The position numbers were made by a program, and so were the translations under genes. This document shows, piece by piece, positions 27,879-36,373 of a stretch of 64,000 nt of DNA. The notes below the pieces were generated by a model. It was not told the origin of the DNA and did not search any database. It saw nothing but the letters and a program-made list of their open reading frames with translations. The DNA is taken from the NCBI RefSeq assembly GCF_005869845.1, contig NZ_VAWF01000003.1, positions 434,001-498,000 of the forward strand, read 5' to 3'. The stretch is from Fodinibius saliphilus (GTDB lineage Bacteria > Bacteroidota > Rhodothermia > Balneolales > Balneolaceae). How positions within the stretch are numbered: position 1 is the stretch's first letter; the number at the start of each line of letters is the position of its first letter.

Positions 27879-28340
27879 ATGAATCGATCAATAATTGTAA
27901 CCATACATGCGGCAAGTAGCACAATCGCACTTTTTTTAATAGCAAGCTTTTTCATTTCTACTGTTATTGTTGAACTCTTAGGTACATTGCAGTATATACA
28001 ATTGGTAAAACAGTATATTGTCTATGGACTCGTGATATTAGTACCTGCGATGGCAATATCTGGACTTTCCGGTAATAAATTGGGAGGTAGCAGTAAAGCG
28101 AAGCCCATTCAGCAGAAGAAGCAGAGAATGATACGCATTATGCTGCTGGGTTTAACTGTGCTTTTACCATCAGCAGTTGTTTTACATTACTTGGCTCAAT
28201 CTACCGATTTCGGAGGGCTATTTTACAGTATCCAGCTCGTCGAATTTGTTGCAGGTGGTACAAACATATATTTGATGGCACAAAATATGAAGTCAGGTCT
28301 TATTCTAAGTGGTCGTATGCCCCAAAAGGTGCAATCTTGA
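27879..28340 (+). CDS. Small four-TM membrane protein under MarR control, function unknown
   Basis: A 153-residue integral membrane protein with about four helices: near 11-36, 44-63, 86-104 and 115-134, separated by a basic loop (NKLGGSSKAKPIQQKKQR). I do not recognise the family, although small MarR-regulated membrane proteins of this kind are frequent in Bacteroidota relatives. It follows marR by 53 bases and the second 21-bp operator, so it is the likely regulated gene. A transporter or membrane stress role is a guess only. It converges with the monooxygenase-like gene at 28348-28647, with 7 bases between the two stops. Confidence 0.7.
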   Translation: MNRSIIVTIHAASSTIALFLIASFFISTVIVELLGTLQYIQLVKQYIVYGLVILVPAMAISGLSGNKLGGSSKAKPIQQKKQRMIRIMLLGLTVLLPSAVVLHYLAQSTDFGGLFYSIQLVEFVAGGTNIYLMAQNMKSGLILSGRMPQKVQS

Positions 28341-28347
28341 ATAGAAA

Positions 28348-28647
28348 TTAGTCGTCAAAGCTTTGCTTTACTTGGTAAGTTTGGGAGCTGTAAGGTTTTA
28401 GTTGGTATGGGAATAGTTTTGATACGAGTGCATCGTGTTCAGGACTATCTGCCCATTTCCGCAGAAGGGGTTCATCTTCAAACCGTAATAAAAGTTGTGA
28501 CTCGCTGGCTTCATCGATCTCTTCGATTATTTCAAGGGAAATAAATCCTTTAAAGTCGGATAGTATATCGGCTACTTCACTAACCCATTTACCAAAATAC
28601 TCCTCACCTTGTTGGTTAAGAAAGTGTTTGATATGTACAATAATCAT
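28348..28647 (-). CDS. Antibiotic biosynthesis monooxygenase (ABM)-like small protein
   Basis: A 99-residue protein that looks like a dimeric alpha-beta barrel: an opening strand MIIVHIKHFL, a helix, a central strand GFISLEIIEEIDE, a strand QLLLRFEDEPLLRKWADSPEHD with the W-x-x-S-x-E-H feature of ABM/YgiN-type domains, and a short C-terminal extension. Such proteins oxidise or detoxify small aromatic or haem-like compounds, or act as quinol monooxygenases without a cofactor. Substrate unknown. It converges with the membrane gene at 27879-28340, 7 bases between stops, and starts 50 bases from the end of the nucleotide-hydrolase gene upstream on its own strand. Confidence 0.6.
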   Translation of the reverse strand: MIIVHIKHFLNQQGEEYFGKWVSEVADILSDFKGFISLEIIEEIDEASESQLLLRFEDEPLLRKWADSPEHDALVSKLFPYQLKPYSSQTYQVKQSFDD

Positions 28648-28697
28648 AATCTGAAATTTTATTTAATAACGAATTAATGATTCTGGGAAATAAGCAG

Positions 28698-29096
28698 TTA
28701 AGAAAAGATCTGTTGAATAATCTTTTTTGCTTCCTCAACTTCGGAATACTCAAAACATTTAATCGCAGGAGCACCGTTAATCATTGCTGAAAGTGCTTTA
28801 TCTTTATCGGTTTGGTGTAAACAAAATACCTGTTTATCCATGGCAATAGCTTGGCCTATTTCATAACCAACTCCATGCGAAGGGGTAGTAACTTCTCCAA
28901 TCAGAATATCAGCTTCTTTAAGCCACTTCATATCTTGTTGGTAAATTTGTTCGTCGGTAGGCTCATTGCTGATATTGGATGCCCCAACATGTTCAGTTAG
29001 TACATTCCCAAATTTTTTTAACTCATTGATGAGTTGATTATACAATGCAGCATCCTGTCGACCACCTCTGATTGAGCCGGAAAAATAGATATTCAT
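28698..29096 (-). CDS. DNPH1/Rcl-like 2'-deoxynucleoside 5'-phosphate N-hydrolase
   Basis: A 132-residue nucleoside 2-deoxyribosyltransferase-fold enzyme that resembles vertebrate DNPH1 (Rcl) strongly at the motif level. The substrate loop IYFSGSIRGGRQD at the N-terminus, the segment GNVLTEHVGAS, then DMKWLKEADILIGEVTTPSHGVGYE (split here as DMKWLKEADILIGEV and TTPSHGVGYEIG) match the family in order, and LSAMINGA near the C-terminus also fits. DNPH1 cleaves the glycosidic bond of 5'-phosphorylated deoxynucleosides, sanitising abnormal nucleotides. It has no signal peptide. It is divergent from the four-gene operon starting at 29294, with a 197-base shared intergenic region. A house-cleaning role is expected, and a defence link is only speculative. 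Confidence 0.85.
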   Translation of the reverse strand: MNIYFSGSIRGGRQDAALYNQLINELKKFGNVLTEHVGASNISNEPTDEQIYQQDMKWLKEADILIGEVTTPSHGVGYEIGQAIAMDKQVFCLHQTDKDKALSAMINGAPAIKCFEYSEVEEAKKIIQQIFS

Positions 29097-29293
29097 TCAG
29101 TTAAAAAGCTAAAATTAAAGTTTGTTTCTTAAAGTTTATCAAACAATTCTAACAACTCCATTTACTCAGTTTTAGGTTCTCATCTTGCTATTTTAAAAAT
29201 ATAGCACTTAATTAGAATGCAAGTCAAAAGGGAGAGGATTAGTATAAGGGTTGTTCTGCTAAATCAAGAGTTATTAATTAAAAAACTGTTGTC

Positions 29294-30490
29294 ATGTTCG
29301 GGATTGAAGCGTTAAATGTTGTTGTAGGCCTTATTTTCGTATACCTGTTGTTTAGTCTTTTTGTAAGTATTATCAATGAGATTTTAAGCAGTTTGTTACA
29401 GATCCGTGGGACAGAGCTTAAGTCTATTATTCAGAATATGGTATCCTCGGAGCTGGTAGATAAGATCTATGAAAACCCAAAGATACAAACATTTTTACGT
29501 AGAACCGGGAAGCTTAATTATGGTTCGAAGTCGTTTCTTGAAAAGCACCATCATGGAATATTACCGGATGAGATTCCTCCAGAAGATTTTACAAATGCAT
29601 TAATAGAAACGATTAAAGAGGAGAAGGAAGATGATCAGACAATCTCCCAGTATTTAAAAAGTTTGGATACCCAATCGAGTGTGGGGCTCAACTATTTAGC
29701 AAGCCTGGCTGAGGAGGTAGAGCAGGATCTGAATGCCTTTGAGAAGGAGGTAAAGCAGTGGTATGACAAGGTGATGGGTTATGCTTCTGATTGGTACAAA
29801 AGAAAATTACGATGGATTTTAATTGCTTTGGGATTGGTTGTTGCTGTTGCATTTAATGTGGATTCCATATCTATATTCAAGACGCTGTCAGATAATCCAC
29901 AGGCTAGACAGGCCCTTATAGCTCAGACTGAAGCATTTGTTGATGATTATGCAAATGAGAATGGACGTATTGTATTAAAAGAGGCAAGCGATTCAACAGT
30001 TATGATTTCTCATAAAACGATGCTGTCACAATCGTTAAATGAGCTGAAAAAAGATTTTCGAACGGACATTGATAATCGCTATTACAAGAGTGTTAAAAAC
30101 GATATAAAAAAGAAGATGGCCGCAGAGGAAAATTGGCAGGATACTACTAGTGATGGCTATAAAGACCATTTGGTAGTAGCTGTAGAAGATTCACTGTATT
30201 TGATTGCACAAGATTCTTTGAAAGCCAAATATCCACAAGCAGTGGCAGTAGATTCTGCTTACAACAGACTAATGACTCTACAAGAGCAACAGATTAACAA
30301 AGCTGCCAGCACTCTGGGAATTGGTTGGGATACCAGTAAGCCACGGTGGGGCTTGCACTGGTATTCGATTATCGGTTGGCTCATAACAGCTCTGGCAATT
30401 AGCCTTGGGGCTCCATTTTGGTTTGATACGTTGAAAAAGGTAATCAACATTAAGAGTGAGATTACTAAGCAAAAGGGGGTTAAAAGATGA
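29294..30490 (+). CDS. Three-TM membrane protein of unknown function, first gene of the subtilase operon
   Basis: A 398-residue protein of a widespread but functionally uncharacterised membrane family. An N-terminal helix is at about 8-36 (VVVGLIFVYLLFSLFVSII), a second at about 171-190 (WILIALGLVVAVAFNV) right after the basic WYKRK turn, and a third near 360-380 (IIGWLITALAISLGAPFWF). The segment VKQWYDKVMGYASDWYKRK is the feature I would use to recognise relatives. Between TM2 and TM3 is a long, mostly helical, charged domain of about 160 residues that is likely cytoplasmic or periplasmic. The gene overlaps the protease gene by 4 bases (ATGA), so translation is coupled. Function unknown: a membrane effector or anchor for the protease is inference from the coupling. 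Confidence 0.7.
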   Translation: MFGIEALNVVVGLIFVYLLFSLFVSIINEILSSLLQIRGTELKSIIQNMVSSELVDKIYENPKIQTFLRRTGKLNYGSKSFLEKHHHGILPDEIPPEDFTNALIETIKEEKEDDQTISQYLKSLDTQSSVGLNYLASLAEEVEQDLNAFEKEVKQWYDKVMGYASDWYKRKLRWILIALGLVVAVAFNVDSISIFKTLSDNPQARQALIAQTEAFVDDYANENGRIVLKEASDSTVMISHKTMLSQSLNELKKDFRTDIDNRYYKSVKNDIKKKMAAEENWQDTTSDGYKDHLVVAVEDSLYLIAQDSLKAKYPQAVAVDSAYNRLMTLQEQQINKAASTLGIGWDTSKPRWGLHWYSIIGWLITALAISLGAPFWFDTLKKVINIKSEITKQKGVKR

Positions 30491-31578
30491 GTGGAACTAA
30501 AATTCGTGATGTTACCCGAGTTGTAAAAACGGATGAGGAGATCCCGATTCGAACTAAACTGCCTGAACGAGGGGGCGATTCAAATAAAAAAGGTGTTCTA
30601 TATGCAGGTTTTGAGGTACAGGTAGCAGAAGAATGGAATGGGGAAGAGATAGAGGGTAATAACCTATGGTACCGTGATAAGAATGGAGACTTTTATTGGA
30701 GCGGTTGGTTTGAAGAGATAAAACAGGATTCAGAGATATCAATAGAAGGAGACCAAAGTATTGAACTCTCATGGTGGTTATCCGGCTTTGGTATTAAGGA
30801 GGTATGGGATGAAGGATATATGGGAGAAGGGGTATCTATAGCAGTATTGGATACGGGAATAGATATCGATCATCCCAATTTAAAACATAGCTTCAATCAA
30901 ATTGATAGCTTTAATTTTTTATCACGGGATAAGGATGTGCAGGATTGGAATGGTCATGGTACCCACTGCAGCGGGATTATTGCCGCTAATGGAGTAAACA
31001 ATGTGTGGGGAGTGGCTCCCAAGGCAAAAGTCATTTCAGGGAAAATTACCCGGTCTGTAATAAGTGGTATAAATTTGGATGTTTTGGCTGATGCTATCGA
31101 GTATTACAACGGGAAAGTAGATCTTATTTCAATTTCAGCGGGTGTTTCAAGAATAAATAAAAGAGTACGAGAAGCCATTGAGGCTTGTGAACAAACACTT
31201 ATTGTCGCTGCTATAGGTAACTCGGAAACTCGCCGAAAAGGGGATTACCCAGCAGAGCATGAGTCGGTATTAGCAGTGGGAGCAGTAGATGAATTAGAAA
31301 AAATCACGGATTATACCATAAGGTCTAAAAATTTGGGAATTTGTGCTCCCGGTCATGAAATTTATTCTACTGCCCAAAAAGGAGGCTATAAAACAGATTC
31401 CGGTACGTCCATGGCTACCCCTTATGTATCCGGATTATTAGCATTGGCTAAAAGTAAAAGCCCACAAAAAAGTATGTCAGAGTTGTCAAACCTTCTTATC
31501 GAAACATGTGTGACAAAGCAAAGCGGGAACTATTCTTATGATATTATAAATTCAACTAAATTTATGGAGAGAGTGTAA
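30487..31578 (+). CDS. Cytoplasmic subtilisin-like serine protease (S8) with an N-terminal SH3-like segment
   Basis: A 363-residue S8 peptidase without a signal peptide or inhibitor I9 prodomain. The catalytic triad is intact: Asp122 in VLDTGIDIDHP, His157 in WNGHGTHCSG and Ser308 in DSGTSMATPYVSG. The oxyanion-hole Asn245 is in AAIGN. The first about 100 residues hold a WYRDKNGDFYWSGWF pattern, an SH3-like beta segment seen before the catalytic domain of several Bacteroidota S8 proteins. Lack of a prodomain suggests folding or activation inside the cell and possibly a tethered target. It is coupled by overlap to the membrane protein before it and by one base (TAATG) to the large exported protein after it. 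Confidence 0.9.
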   Translation: MSGTKIRDVTRVVKTDEEIPIRTKLPERGGDSNKKGVLYAGFEVQVAEEWNGEEIEGNNLWYRDKNGDFYWSGWFEEIKQDSEISIEGDQSIELSWWLSGFGIKEVWDEGYMGEGVSIAVLDTGIDIDHPNLKHSFNQIDSFNFLSRDKDVQDWNGHGTHCSGIIAANGVNNVWGVAPKAKVISGKITRSVISGINLDVLADAIEYYNGKVDLISISAGVSRINKRVREAIEACEQTLIVAAIGNSETRRKGDYPAEHESVLAVGAVDELEKITDYTIRSKNLGICAPGHEIYSTAQKGGYKTDSGTSMATPYVSGLLALAKSKSPQKSMSELSNLLIETCVTKQSGNYSYDIINSTKFMERV

Positions 31579-33770
31579 TGCGCAATTTAATAATTGTAAT
31601 ATCAATTCTATTTATTACTCTGCCACTATCTGCCCAATCTATTTATCAGGATGTACTACGGTTAGAAAAGTATGTTCAACAAACGGGAGTTGACATGAAA
31701 ATGGATGTTTACAGAGGTGATTCTACATATGTTAGTATTCTTAAAAAGTATATCCCCGAAGAAAAGCGCGATAGTATCAATACCAATACCGATTTTCACT
31801 GGCACTTTAGAAAGAATGGTAACCGTTTTTTAAGTGCTTATTTTGATAGCTCGGGAACCACTAGCAATATTGATACTCCGGTTATTGCAGCAGAGGAAAA
31901 GAAGTTGTCTAAAGCTGTTGGGGGATTAAACGTATCTACCATCGCTGATGGGATCGCCAAGTTTTTAGTAGAACGGGCAAATGAGGAGTTGAGCATTGCC
32001 TTTTTTAGTCGATTCAAGAAAGAAATTAAAAAGAATGTCGAGTTAACCACGCTTTTCCCGACTAGTACAAGATTAATAGAGCGGTTAGATCCCTTACAGT
32101 ATTCATATATGTTAAATGCGCTCAAAGAGGCGTTCCGGGATGATATTTCAAAACTGGTGGTGAATATTGAAGATCTTGTAGAGACCAAAAAATATCGGGA
32201 GCTGATTGCCAGTAATGAAGATCTGAAATTTATCTATCTGGCCATTGAGGCTAGCCAGATTGTTTACAAACTGTCAAAGGGATCACACCCCGCAGATGTT
32301 ATTGATGGACTTGGTAAACATAAAAAGGTGGAAAAGGTTTCAACAAATCTGGCAAATGGTCTCAAAGTGGTTTCCCTACTTTCATCCAGTATTAGAGATT
32401 CTGCTGATGGCAGTGCCTATGTATCTGCCGGCGAGCTTAAAGAAAATATTTTTAATAACACGGTAAGTCGCGATTTATTTTTGGGCTTGCTTTACCAGCG
32501 TTCTCTTGGGATAACATTTGACAAAAAAGAGGAAAAGGGGATCCTGTCATTTGCCAAGGTAATTAAAAAAGTTGAGGGTAAAGTGGGTCAGTTTGAAACG
32601 GTATATACCAATCTTATCACCCATTATGAAGTGGTCCAAAAACACTTTAAGGAGGTTGGGGAAATACCCGTAACAGATAGGAGGTATCTGGATTATTATG
32701 AACTTTTTGTGACACTGCCCAATTTTATTGACTCCGGTTTTGACGAGATCGAACGGTTATTCGAGAGTGATTCTACTCAAATAAAAGACTACAGGGATAA
32801 GGTAGATCGCTATCTAATGGTTGCTCGAGAAGGGGGAGATATAATGAAGAATGTACGTAGTAAAAACTATGCTTCGGCTATTGTGAACCTGGTAGAAATC
32901 TATGATTATGCGATCGGGATAAAAGTAGATGCTATAAATAAATCCATGAAAGAGCTAATGGATAGCTATCAGCGTTGTGTTGATAAGATTGATAAATGTG
33001 AGGGTGAGGCTAATTATAAAGGAGTAAAAGAACGTATCGTTAGCCTTTTACAGGTTGAGACTCAACATTTTGACGGGATTACGTTCAGGGATCTGACTGA
33101 TAGCAAGAAAAGTCGGAAGGAGTTTCGAAAAAAGGTCATCACATATTTCGAGGATAATGTATTTATTGATAAACAAATGGATACAAAGCTGATGAAATAT
33201 GGAATATTCATGGCAAATGTAGCCAAAGCTGAAAATTCTGACCAAGTGCAGGCGGCTATCAAAGCGGCAGCCTTGCCGGCCGGTAGTTCCCGGATTAAGA
33301 GAGTATCTAAATGGAATTTATCTGTTAATGCCTATTTAGGAGGTTTTGGGGGAGGAGAAAGGCTTAGAGAAAATAACGATCTTAGTGGCACAGTTGGAGT
33401 GTTTGTTCCTATCGGGATTGCCTTAAGTAGAGGTTGGGGATATGGAAACGAAACCAGAAAGAGTGTGAATTCGATATCCCTTTTTATCAATGCCATAGAT
33501 TTGGGGGCCCTTGCCAGTTATAGAATCAAAGATAAGGCAAAACAACTACCAGAATTTACTCTTGAAAATATTATTGCACCGGGGGCATATTTGGCATGGA
33601 ATGTAGGGGGTACCCCACTGACTGTAATGGGAGGTGCGCAACTAGGCCCCCAACTACGAAAAATTGATACGGGCAGCCCCACGTTGACGAAGAGCAGTGC
33701 TTGGCGTTGGCAAGTGGCGGTTACTGTAGATATTCCATTATTCAATTTGGGCACTGCAACGTGGAACTAA
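31578..33770 (+). CDS. Large exported, helix-rich protein with a barrel-like C-terminus, function unknown
   Basis: A 730-residue protein with a signal peptide (NLIIVISILFITLPLSAQ). About residues 20-570 look all-helical with many Lys/Glu/Asp pairs and coiled-coil-like stretches. From about residue 580 the pattern changes to Gly-rich alternating strands (LSVNAYLGGFGGGERLREN, IGIALSRGWG, AWNVGGTPLTVMGG) and ends QVAVTVDIPLFNLGTATWN, consistent with insertion in or association with the outer membrane. No known domain is recognised. It starts at the overlapping TAATG of the protease gene, so it is translationally coupled. In the operon it is the only exported partner and could be the target or the outer-membrane arm of the system. 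Confidence 0.7.
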   Translation: MRNLIIVISILFITLPLSAQSIYQDVLRLEKYVQQTGVDMKMDVYRGDSTYVSILKKYIPEEKRDSINTNTDFHWHFRKNGNRFLSAYFDSSGTTSNIDTPVIAAEEKKLSKAVGGLNVSTIADGIAKFLVERANEELSIAFFSRFKKEIKKNVELTTLFPTSTRLIERLDPLQYSYMLNALKEAFRDDISKLVVNIEDLVETKKYRELIASNEDLKFIYLAIEASQIVYKLSKGSHPADVIDGLGKHKKVEKVSTNLANGLKVVSLLSSSIRDSADGSAYVSAGELKENIFNNTVSRDLFLGLLYQRSLGITFDKKEEKGILSFAKVIKKVEGKVGQFETVYTNLITHYEVVQKHFKEVGEIPVTDRRYLDYYELFVTLPNFIDSGFDEIERLFESDSTQIKDYRDKVDRYLMVAREGGDIMKNVRSKNYASAIVNLVEIYDYAIGIKVDAINKSMKELMDSYQRCVDKIDKCEGEANYKGVKERIVSLLQVETQHFDGITFRDLTDSKKSRKEFRKKVITYFEDNVFIDKQMDTKLMKYGIFMANVAKAENSDQVQAAIKAAALPAGSSRIKRVSKWNLSVNAYLGGFGGGERLRENNDLSGTVGVFVPIGIALSRGWGYGNETRKSVNSISLFINAIDLGALASYRIKDKAKQLPEFTLENIIAPGAYLAWNVGGTPLTVMGGAQLGPQLRKIDTGSPTLTKSSAWRWQVAVTVDIPLFNLGTATWN

Positions 33771-33826
33771 ATGCCTATTGGATGGTGCATTTTAGGGTAT
33801 CGATAAACAACTAAGCCAATAAATTT

Positions 33827-35200
33827 ATGGGTGATCAATTCGAAAAAAGGCGCGATGCTATCATTTATGTGCCGGCCTTGAGCAAAGAACATGGTAACGA
33901 TTCTATTAATGCTATGGCCAATAGACTGGCAGCAGCCTTCGATCGAAATGCTGAGTCCGGGGAAGCAGAATTCTATATCAAAAAGGAGGCAAGGGAAGAC
34001 TTTCGAGAATTTGATAGCCCTCGGTTTACGATTATACAAAAAGGAGATGAGGATATCCCTGTTGTGGATCTATATGAGCTTGATTATCGTGATTTATTGC
34101 TGTCCCCAATGAATGAGCGAAAGCCTGTTGTTCACTTGCTTTCAATACTATGGTCCTGTCTCGGAATGGTACCACGCCTTATTAAAGGAATGAAAAGAAC
34201 CAGCAAGACAAGTTTAGAAAAATGGCAGGTATTTTATGGGTGGGCAATGGCTGGAACGGTATCAACATATTTTTTTCTTCTTCTTTTTGCTCTTGGAGCT
34301 ACCCTCTCTGATTTCTCTGCTGTAATTCATGGGCCTCAAGCGAATACAGTCGCTCCAAAGACGGTGCCTGATATTACTTCGGGGATGGTTAAAATAGATT
34401 CTGTTGAAAGTGGTAATACTACTGTTGCTGATACAACAAAAAGTAAACTACAGGAGAAATCTATATATTCTGTTTTGAAGCGTTTATTTCTCTGGTTGCC
34501 AGTTCCGATAGTGATTGTGGTAGCCGCTCTTGGCTTGTTTTCGAAAGAGGATTTCAAGCAAATGATATCTGAGCTTGGAAAAGAGTTGGCTGCAGCAGAA
34601 AACTACCTGTCTGTGGATGAAAAGCGGAGTAAAATACGCGGGCAATTTGCAACTCTGCTGGAACATATTTCGGAAAAGGAAGGGGAGGGACTTCCCAAAT
34701 ACGATAATATACACCTGCTTTCATACAGCTTTGGTTCTATTATTGCCTTGGATTCTCTGTTCCCCAACGACAGCCCATTAGTACCGCGTTTCCAAATGGT
34801 TGATAGTTTAACAACAATAGGCACTCCCTACGATTTTATCAGTACCTATTGGCCTGAGTACTTTAACAGTCGAATGCAATACGATGGTGTTCCCCGGAAT
34901 TGGATTAATATCTATATGAAATCTGATGTGTTTGGTTCCAATTTTACCGACTCGAAGACAGGAGAGACCTCAGGTATTGAATTCCATCCTGATTATTGTC
35001 TGGATGAAAAATCTTCAATAGCACCGAATGTCAATCGTTTGTCGGGACCGAACAGATCCCTAAAAGATTATGGTTGGTTCAATCGACTAAGGCTGATTGG
35101 GTTTAAAACACATTCCCAATATTGGGAAGGAGAGGCGGGTTTTGATGTCAATAGTATTGATATCGTTGTACAAGAGCTTTTTACAAATGAATCAACTTAG
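33827..35200 (+). CDS. Membrane protein with alpha/beta-hydrolase-like nucleophile motif, last gene of the subtilase operon
   Basis: A 457-residue protein with no signal peptide. An N-terminal cytoplasmic part (about 1-100) opens with a strand and acidic loop (AIIYVPALSKEHG). Two TM helices follow near 139-163 and 220-239, and a soluble C-terminal domain from about 245. That domain carries HLLSYSFGSIIALDS, a nucleophile elbow in which Ser301 occupies the nucleophile position of the usual GxSxG and the first Gly is replaced by Ser. Downstream GTPYDFISTYWP and a late His (KTHSQYW) could complete a lipase/esterase-like triad. This supports a membrane-bound esterase, lipase or acyl-enzyme, but activity is not shown. 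It lies 56 bases after the exported protein. No terminator follows. Confidence 0.65.
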   Translation: MGDQFEKRRDAIIYVPALSKEHGNDSINAMANRLAAAFDRNAESGEAEFYIKKEAREDFREFDSPRFTIIQKGDEDIPVVDLYELDYRDLLLSPMNERKPVVHLLSILWSCLGMVPRLIKGMKRTSKTSLEKWQVFYGWAMAGTVSTYFFLLLFALGATLSDFSAVIHGPQANTVAPKTVPDITSGMVKIDSVESGNTTVADTTKSKLQEKSIYSVLKRLFLWLPVPIVIVVAALGLFSKEDFKQMISELGKELAAAENYLSVDEKRSKIRGQFATLLEHISEKEGEGLPKYDNIHLLSYSFGSIIALDSLFPNDSPLVPRFQMVDSLTTIGTPYDFISTYWPEYFNSRMQYDGVPRNWINIYMKSDVFGSNFTDSKTGETSGIEFHPDYCLDEKSSIAPNVNRLSGPNRSLKDYGWFNRLRLIGFKTHSQYWEGEAGFDVNSIDIVVQELFTNEST

Positions 35201-35391
35201 CAGGTGGGGTTACAGCATAATTGTAATTCAAGCCTGTAACATTATAAGTCCTTTACTAAGTTCAACTATCACATCGTTTTGAGGTTCAAATCAGCCAATT
35301 CTATGAAATAGATCACAAGTATGGCATTAACTGCGGCGAAATATTCACTCAAGGGAGTATGAATGTAACTGTTTTTTCAAAAGGCAGTTAC

Positions 35392-36021
35392 TTAATCATC
35401 TGTGTTCCGAGATGATAAAATATCAAACTCTTTGTTTGATATTTCCATTTCTTTAATCGAAACAGCTTCTGAAACCCAAATGTAATTAGGTGCTTTGACC
35501 TTAAATTTAAGCGGAAGGGCTCCATTGCTGGCATTCATAAAGGCACTCCATCCTCCAAAATTATGGTCTTTAAAATTTGCTGGATTTACTGAAATATCAG
35601 GATTATACCAGTATGTAGTTTCATCATGTTCTGTTTTAATAACTACTTTGTGGCAAGTTTTACCCATTACCTCCACCTTTTCATCGCTATGTTCAACAGA
35701 AATAATTTCACTAACCTTCTTAGCAGCTTCAACAGCAATTAATTTTCCGTTATTGGGACTTCGGAAATAATAGGTATTAGTATCACTGTGGTACAACTGG
35801 CGAAGAGTACCTTTTTCATCATAGGCATGATAATTTTCGGCATTGATGAAAAAGTGTTTTTCCTTGCCAAAGAACTTTTTCATTTTTTCGGTGATAGTTT
35901 CACCGTTTGCCGGATCCTGGAATTCATATTTATAGGTTATTTTACCGCTAAAATTTGCCGTTTGCCCTAGTAACGGCATAGCAATGACAATGAATAAAAT
36001 AGAGAGAAGGTACTTCTTCAT
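35392..36021 (-). CDS. Exported GLPGLI/DUF4412-like protein
   Basis: A 209-residue protein with a signal peptide (KKYLLSILFIVIAMPLLG, cut near QT). The mature start NFSGKITYKYEF and later MGKTCHKVVIKTEHDETTYWYNPD resemble the DUF4412 and GLPGLI families of periplasmic proteins of Bacteroidota, which have a strand-rich fold with an antiparallel sheet around a ligand pocket. Function of those families is unknown. It is the last gene on this strand before the plus-strand subtilase operon and converges with it across about 190 bases. Confidence 0.65.
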   Translation of the reverse strand: MKKYLLSILFIVIAMPLLGQTANFSGKITYKYEFQDPANGETITEKMKKFFGKEKHFFINAENYHAYDEKGTLRQLYHSDTNTYYFRSPNNGKLIAVEAAKKVSEIISVEHSDEKVEVMGKTCHKVVIKTEHDETTYWYNPDISVNPANFKDHNFGGWSAFMNASNGALPLKFKVKAPNYIWVSEAVSIKEMEISNKEFDILSSRNTDD

Positions 36022-36373
36022 GTCCTTATTTTTAATATTTGTCCCTTACAGATTCTGCAAATCTTCTATTGTAGTAATAGATAAACTCGCCTTAATACAT
36101 CGATTTTCATTGATAAAAGCAAATTAGTACTGTCACTAATAAGACATTAGTGGTTTTATTAAAAAAAATTAATGCATGCCGGAAAAATTACTATACGGTA
36201 TCATATACCTGGGTTCTTTCCCATCTTCATCAATAGCTCCAGTCTTCTTCCTTCATAAATTGTTCAAAAAGAGTAGAATAGATTTTACAAAGTAACCTTT
36301 TAAACTATAGGAGGTTTGTAGGAAGTTAATGAAAAGCTATACGGAAGCTGTAAATTTGGATATGGTTTTAAAA
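36022..36373. other. 352-bp gene-free stretch
   Basis: AT-rich with no supported gene. A short minus-strand frame ends with the residues EQFMKEEDWSY but has no start, ribosome-binding site or recognisable family. It may be a fragment. No hairpin is convincing. Confidence 0.4.

Noticed and set aside
29294-35200. Bacterial gasdermin or caspase-like cell-death system
   Set aside because: No gasdermin-like protein and no caspase-like protease are present. The first protein is a three-TM membrane protein and the protease is S8.
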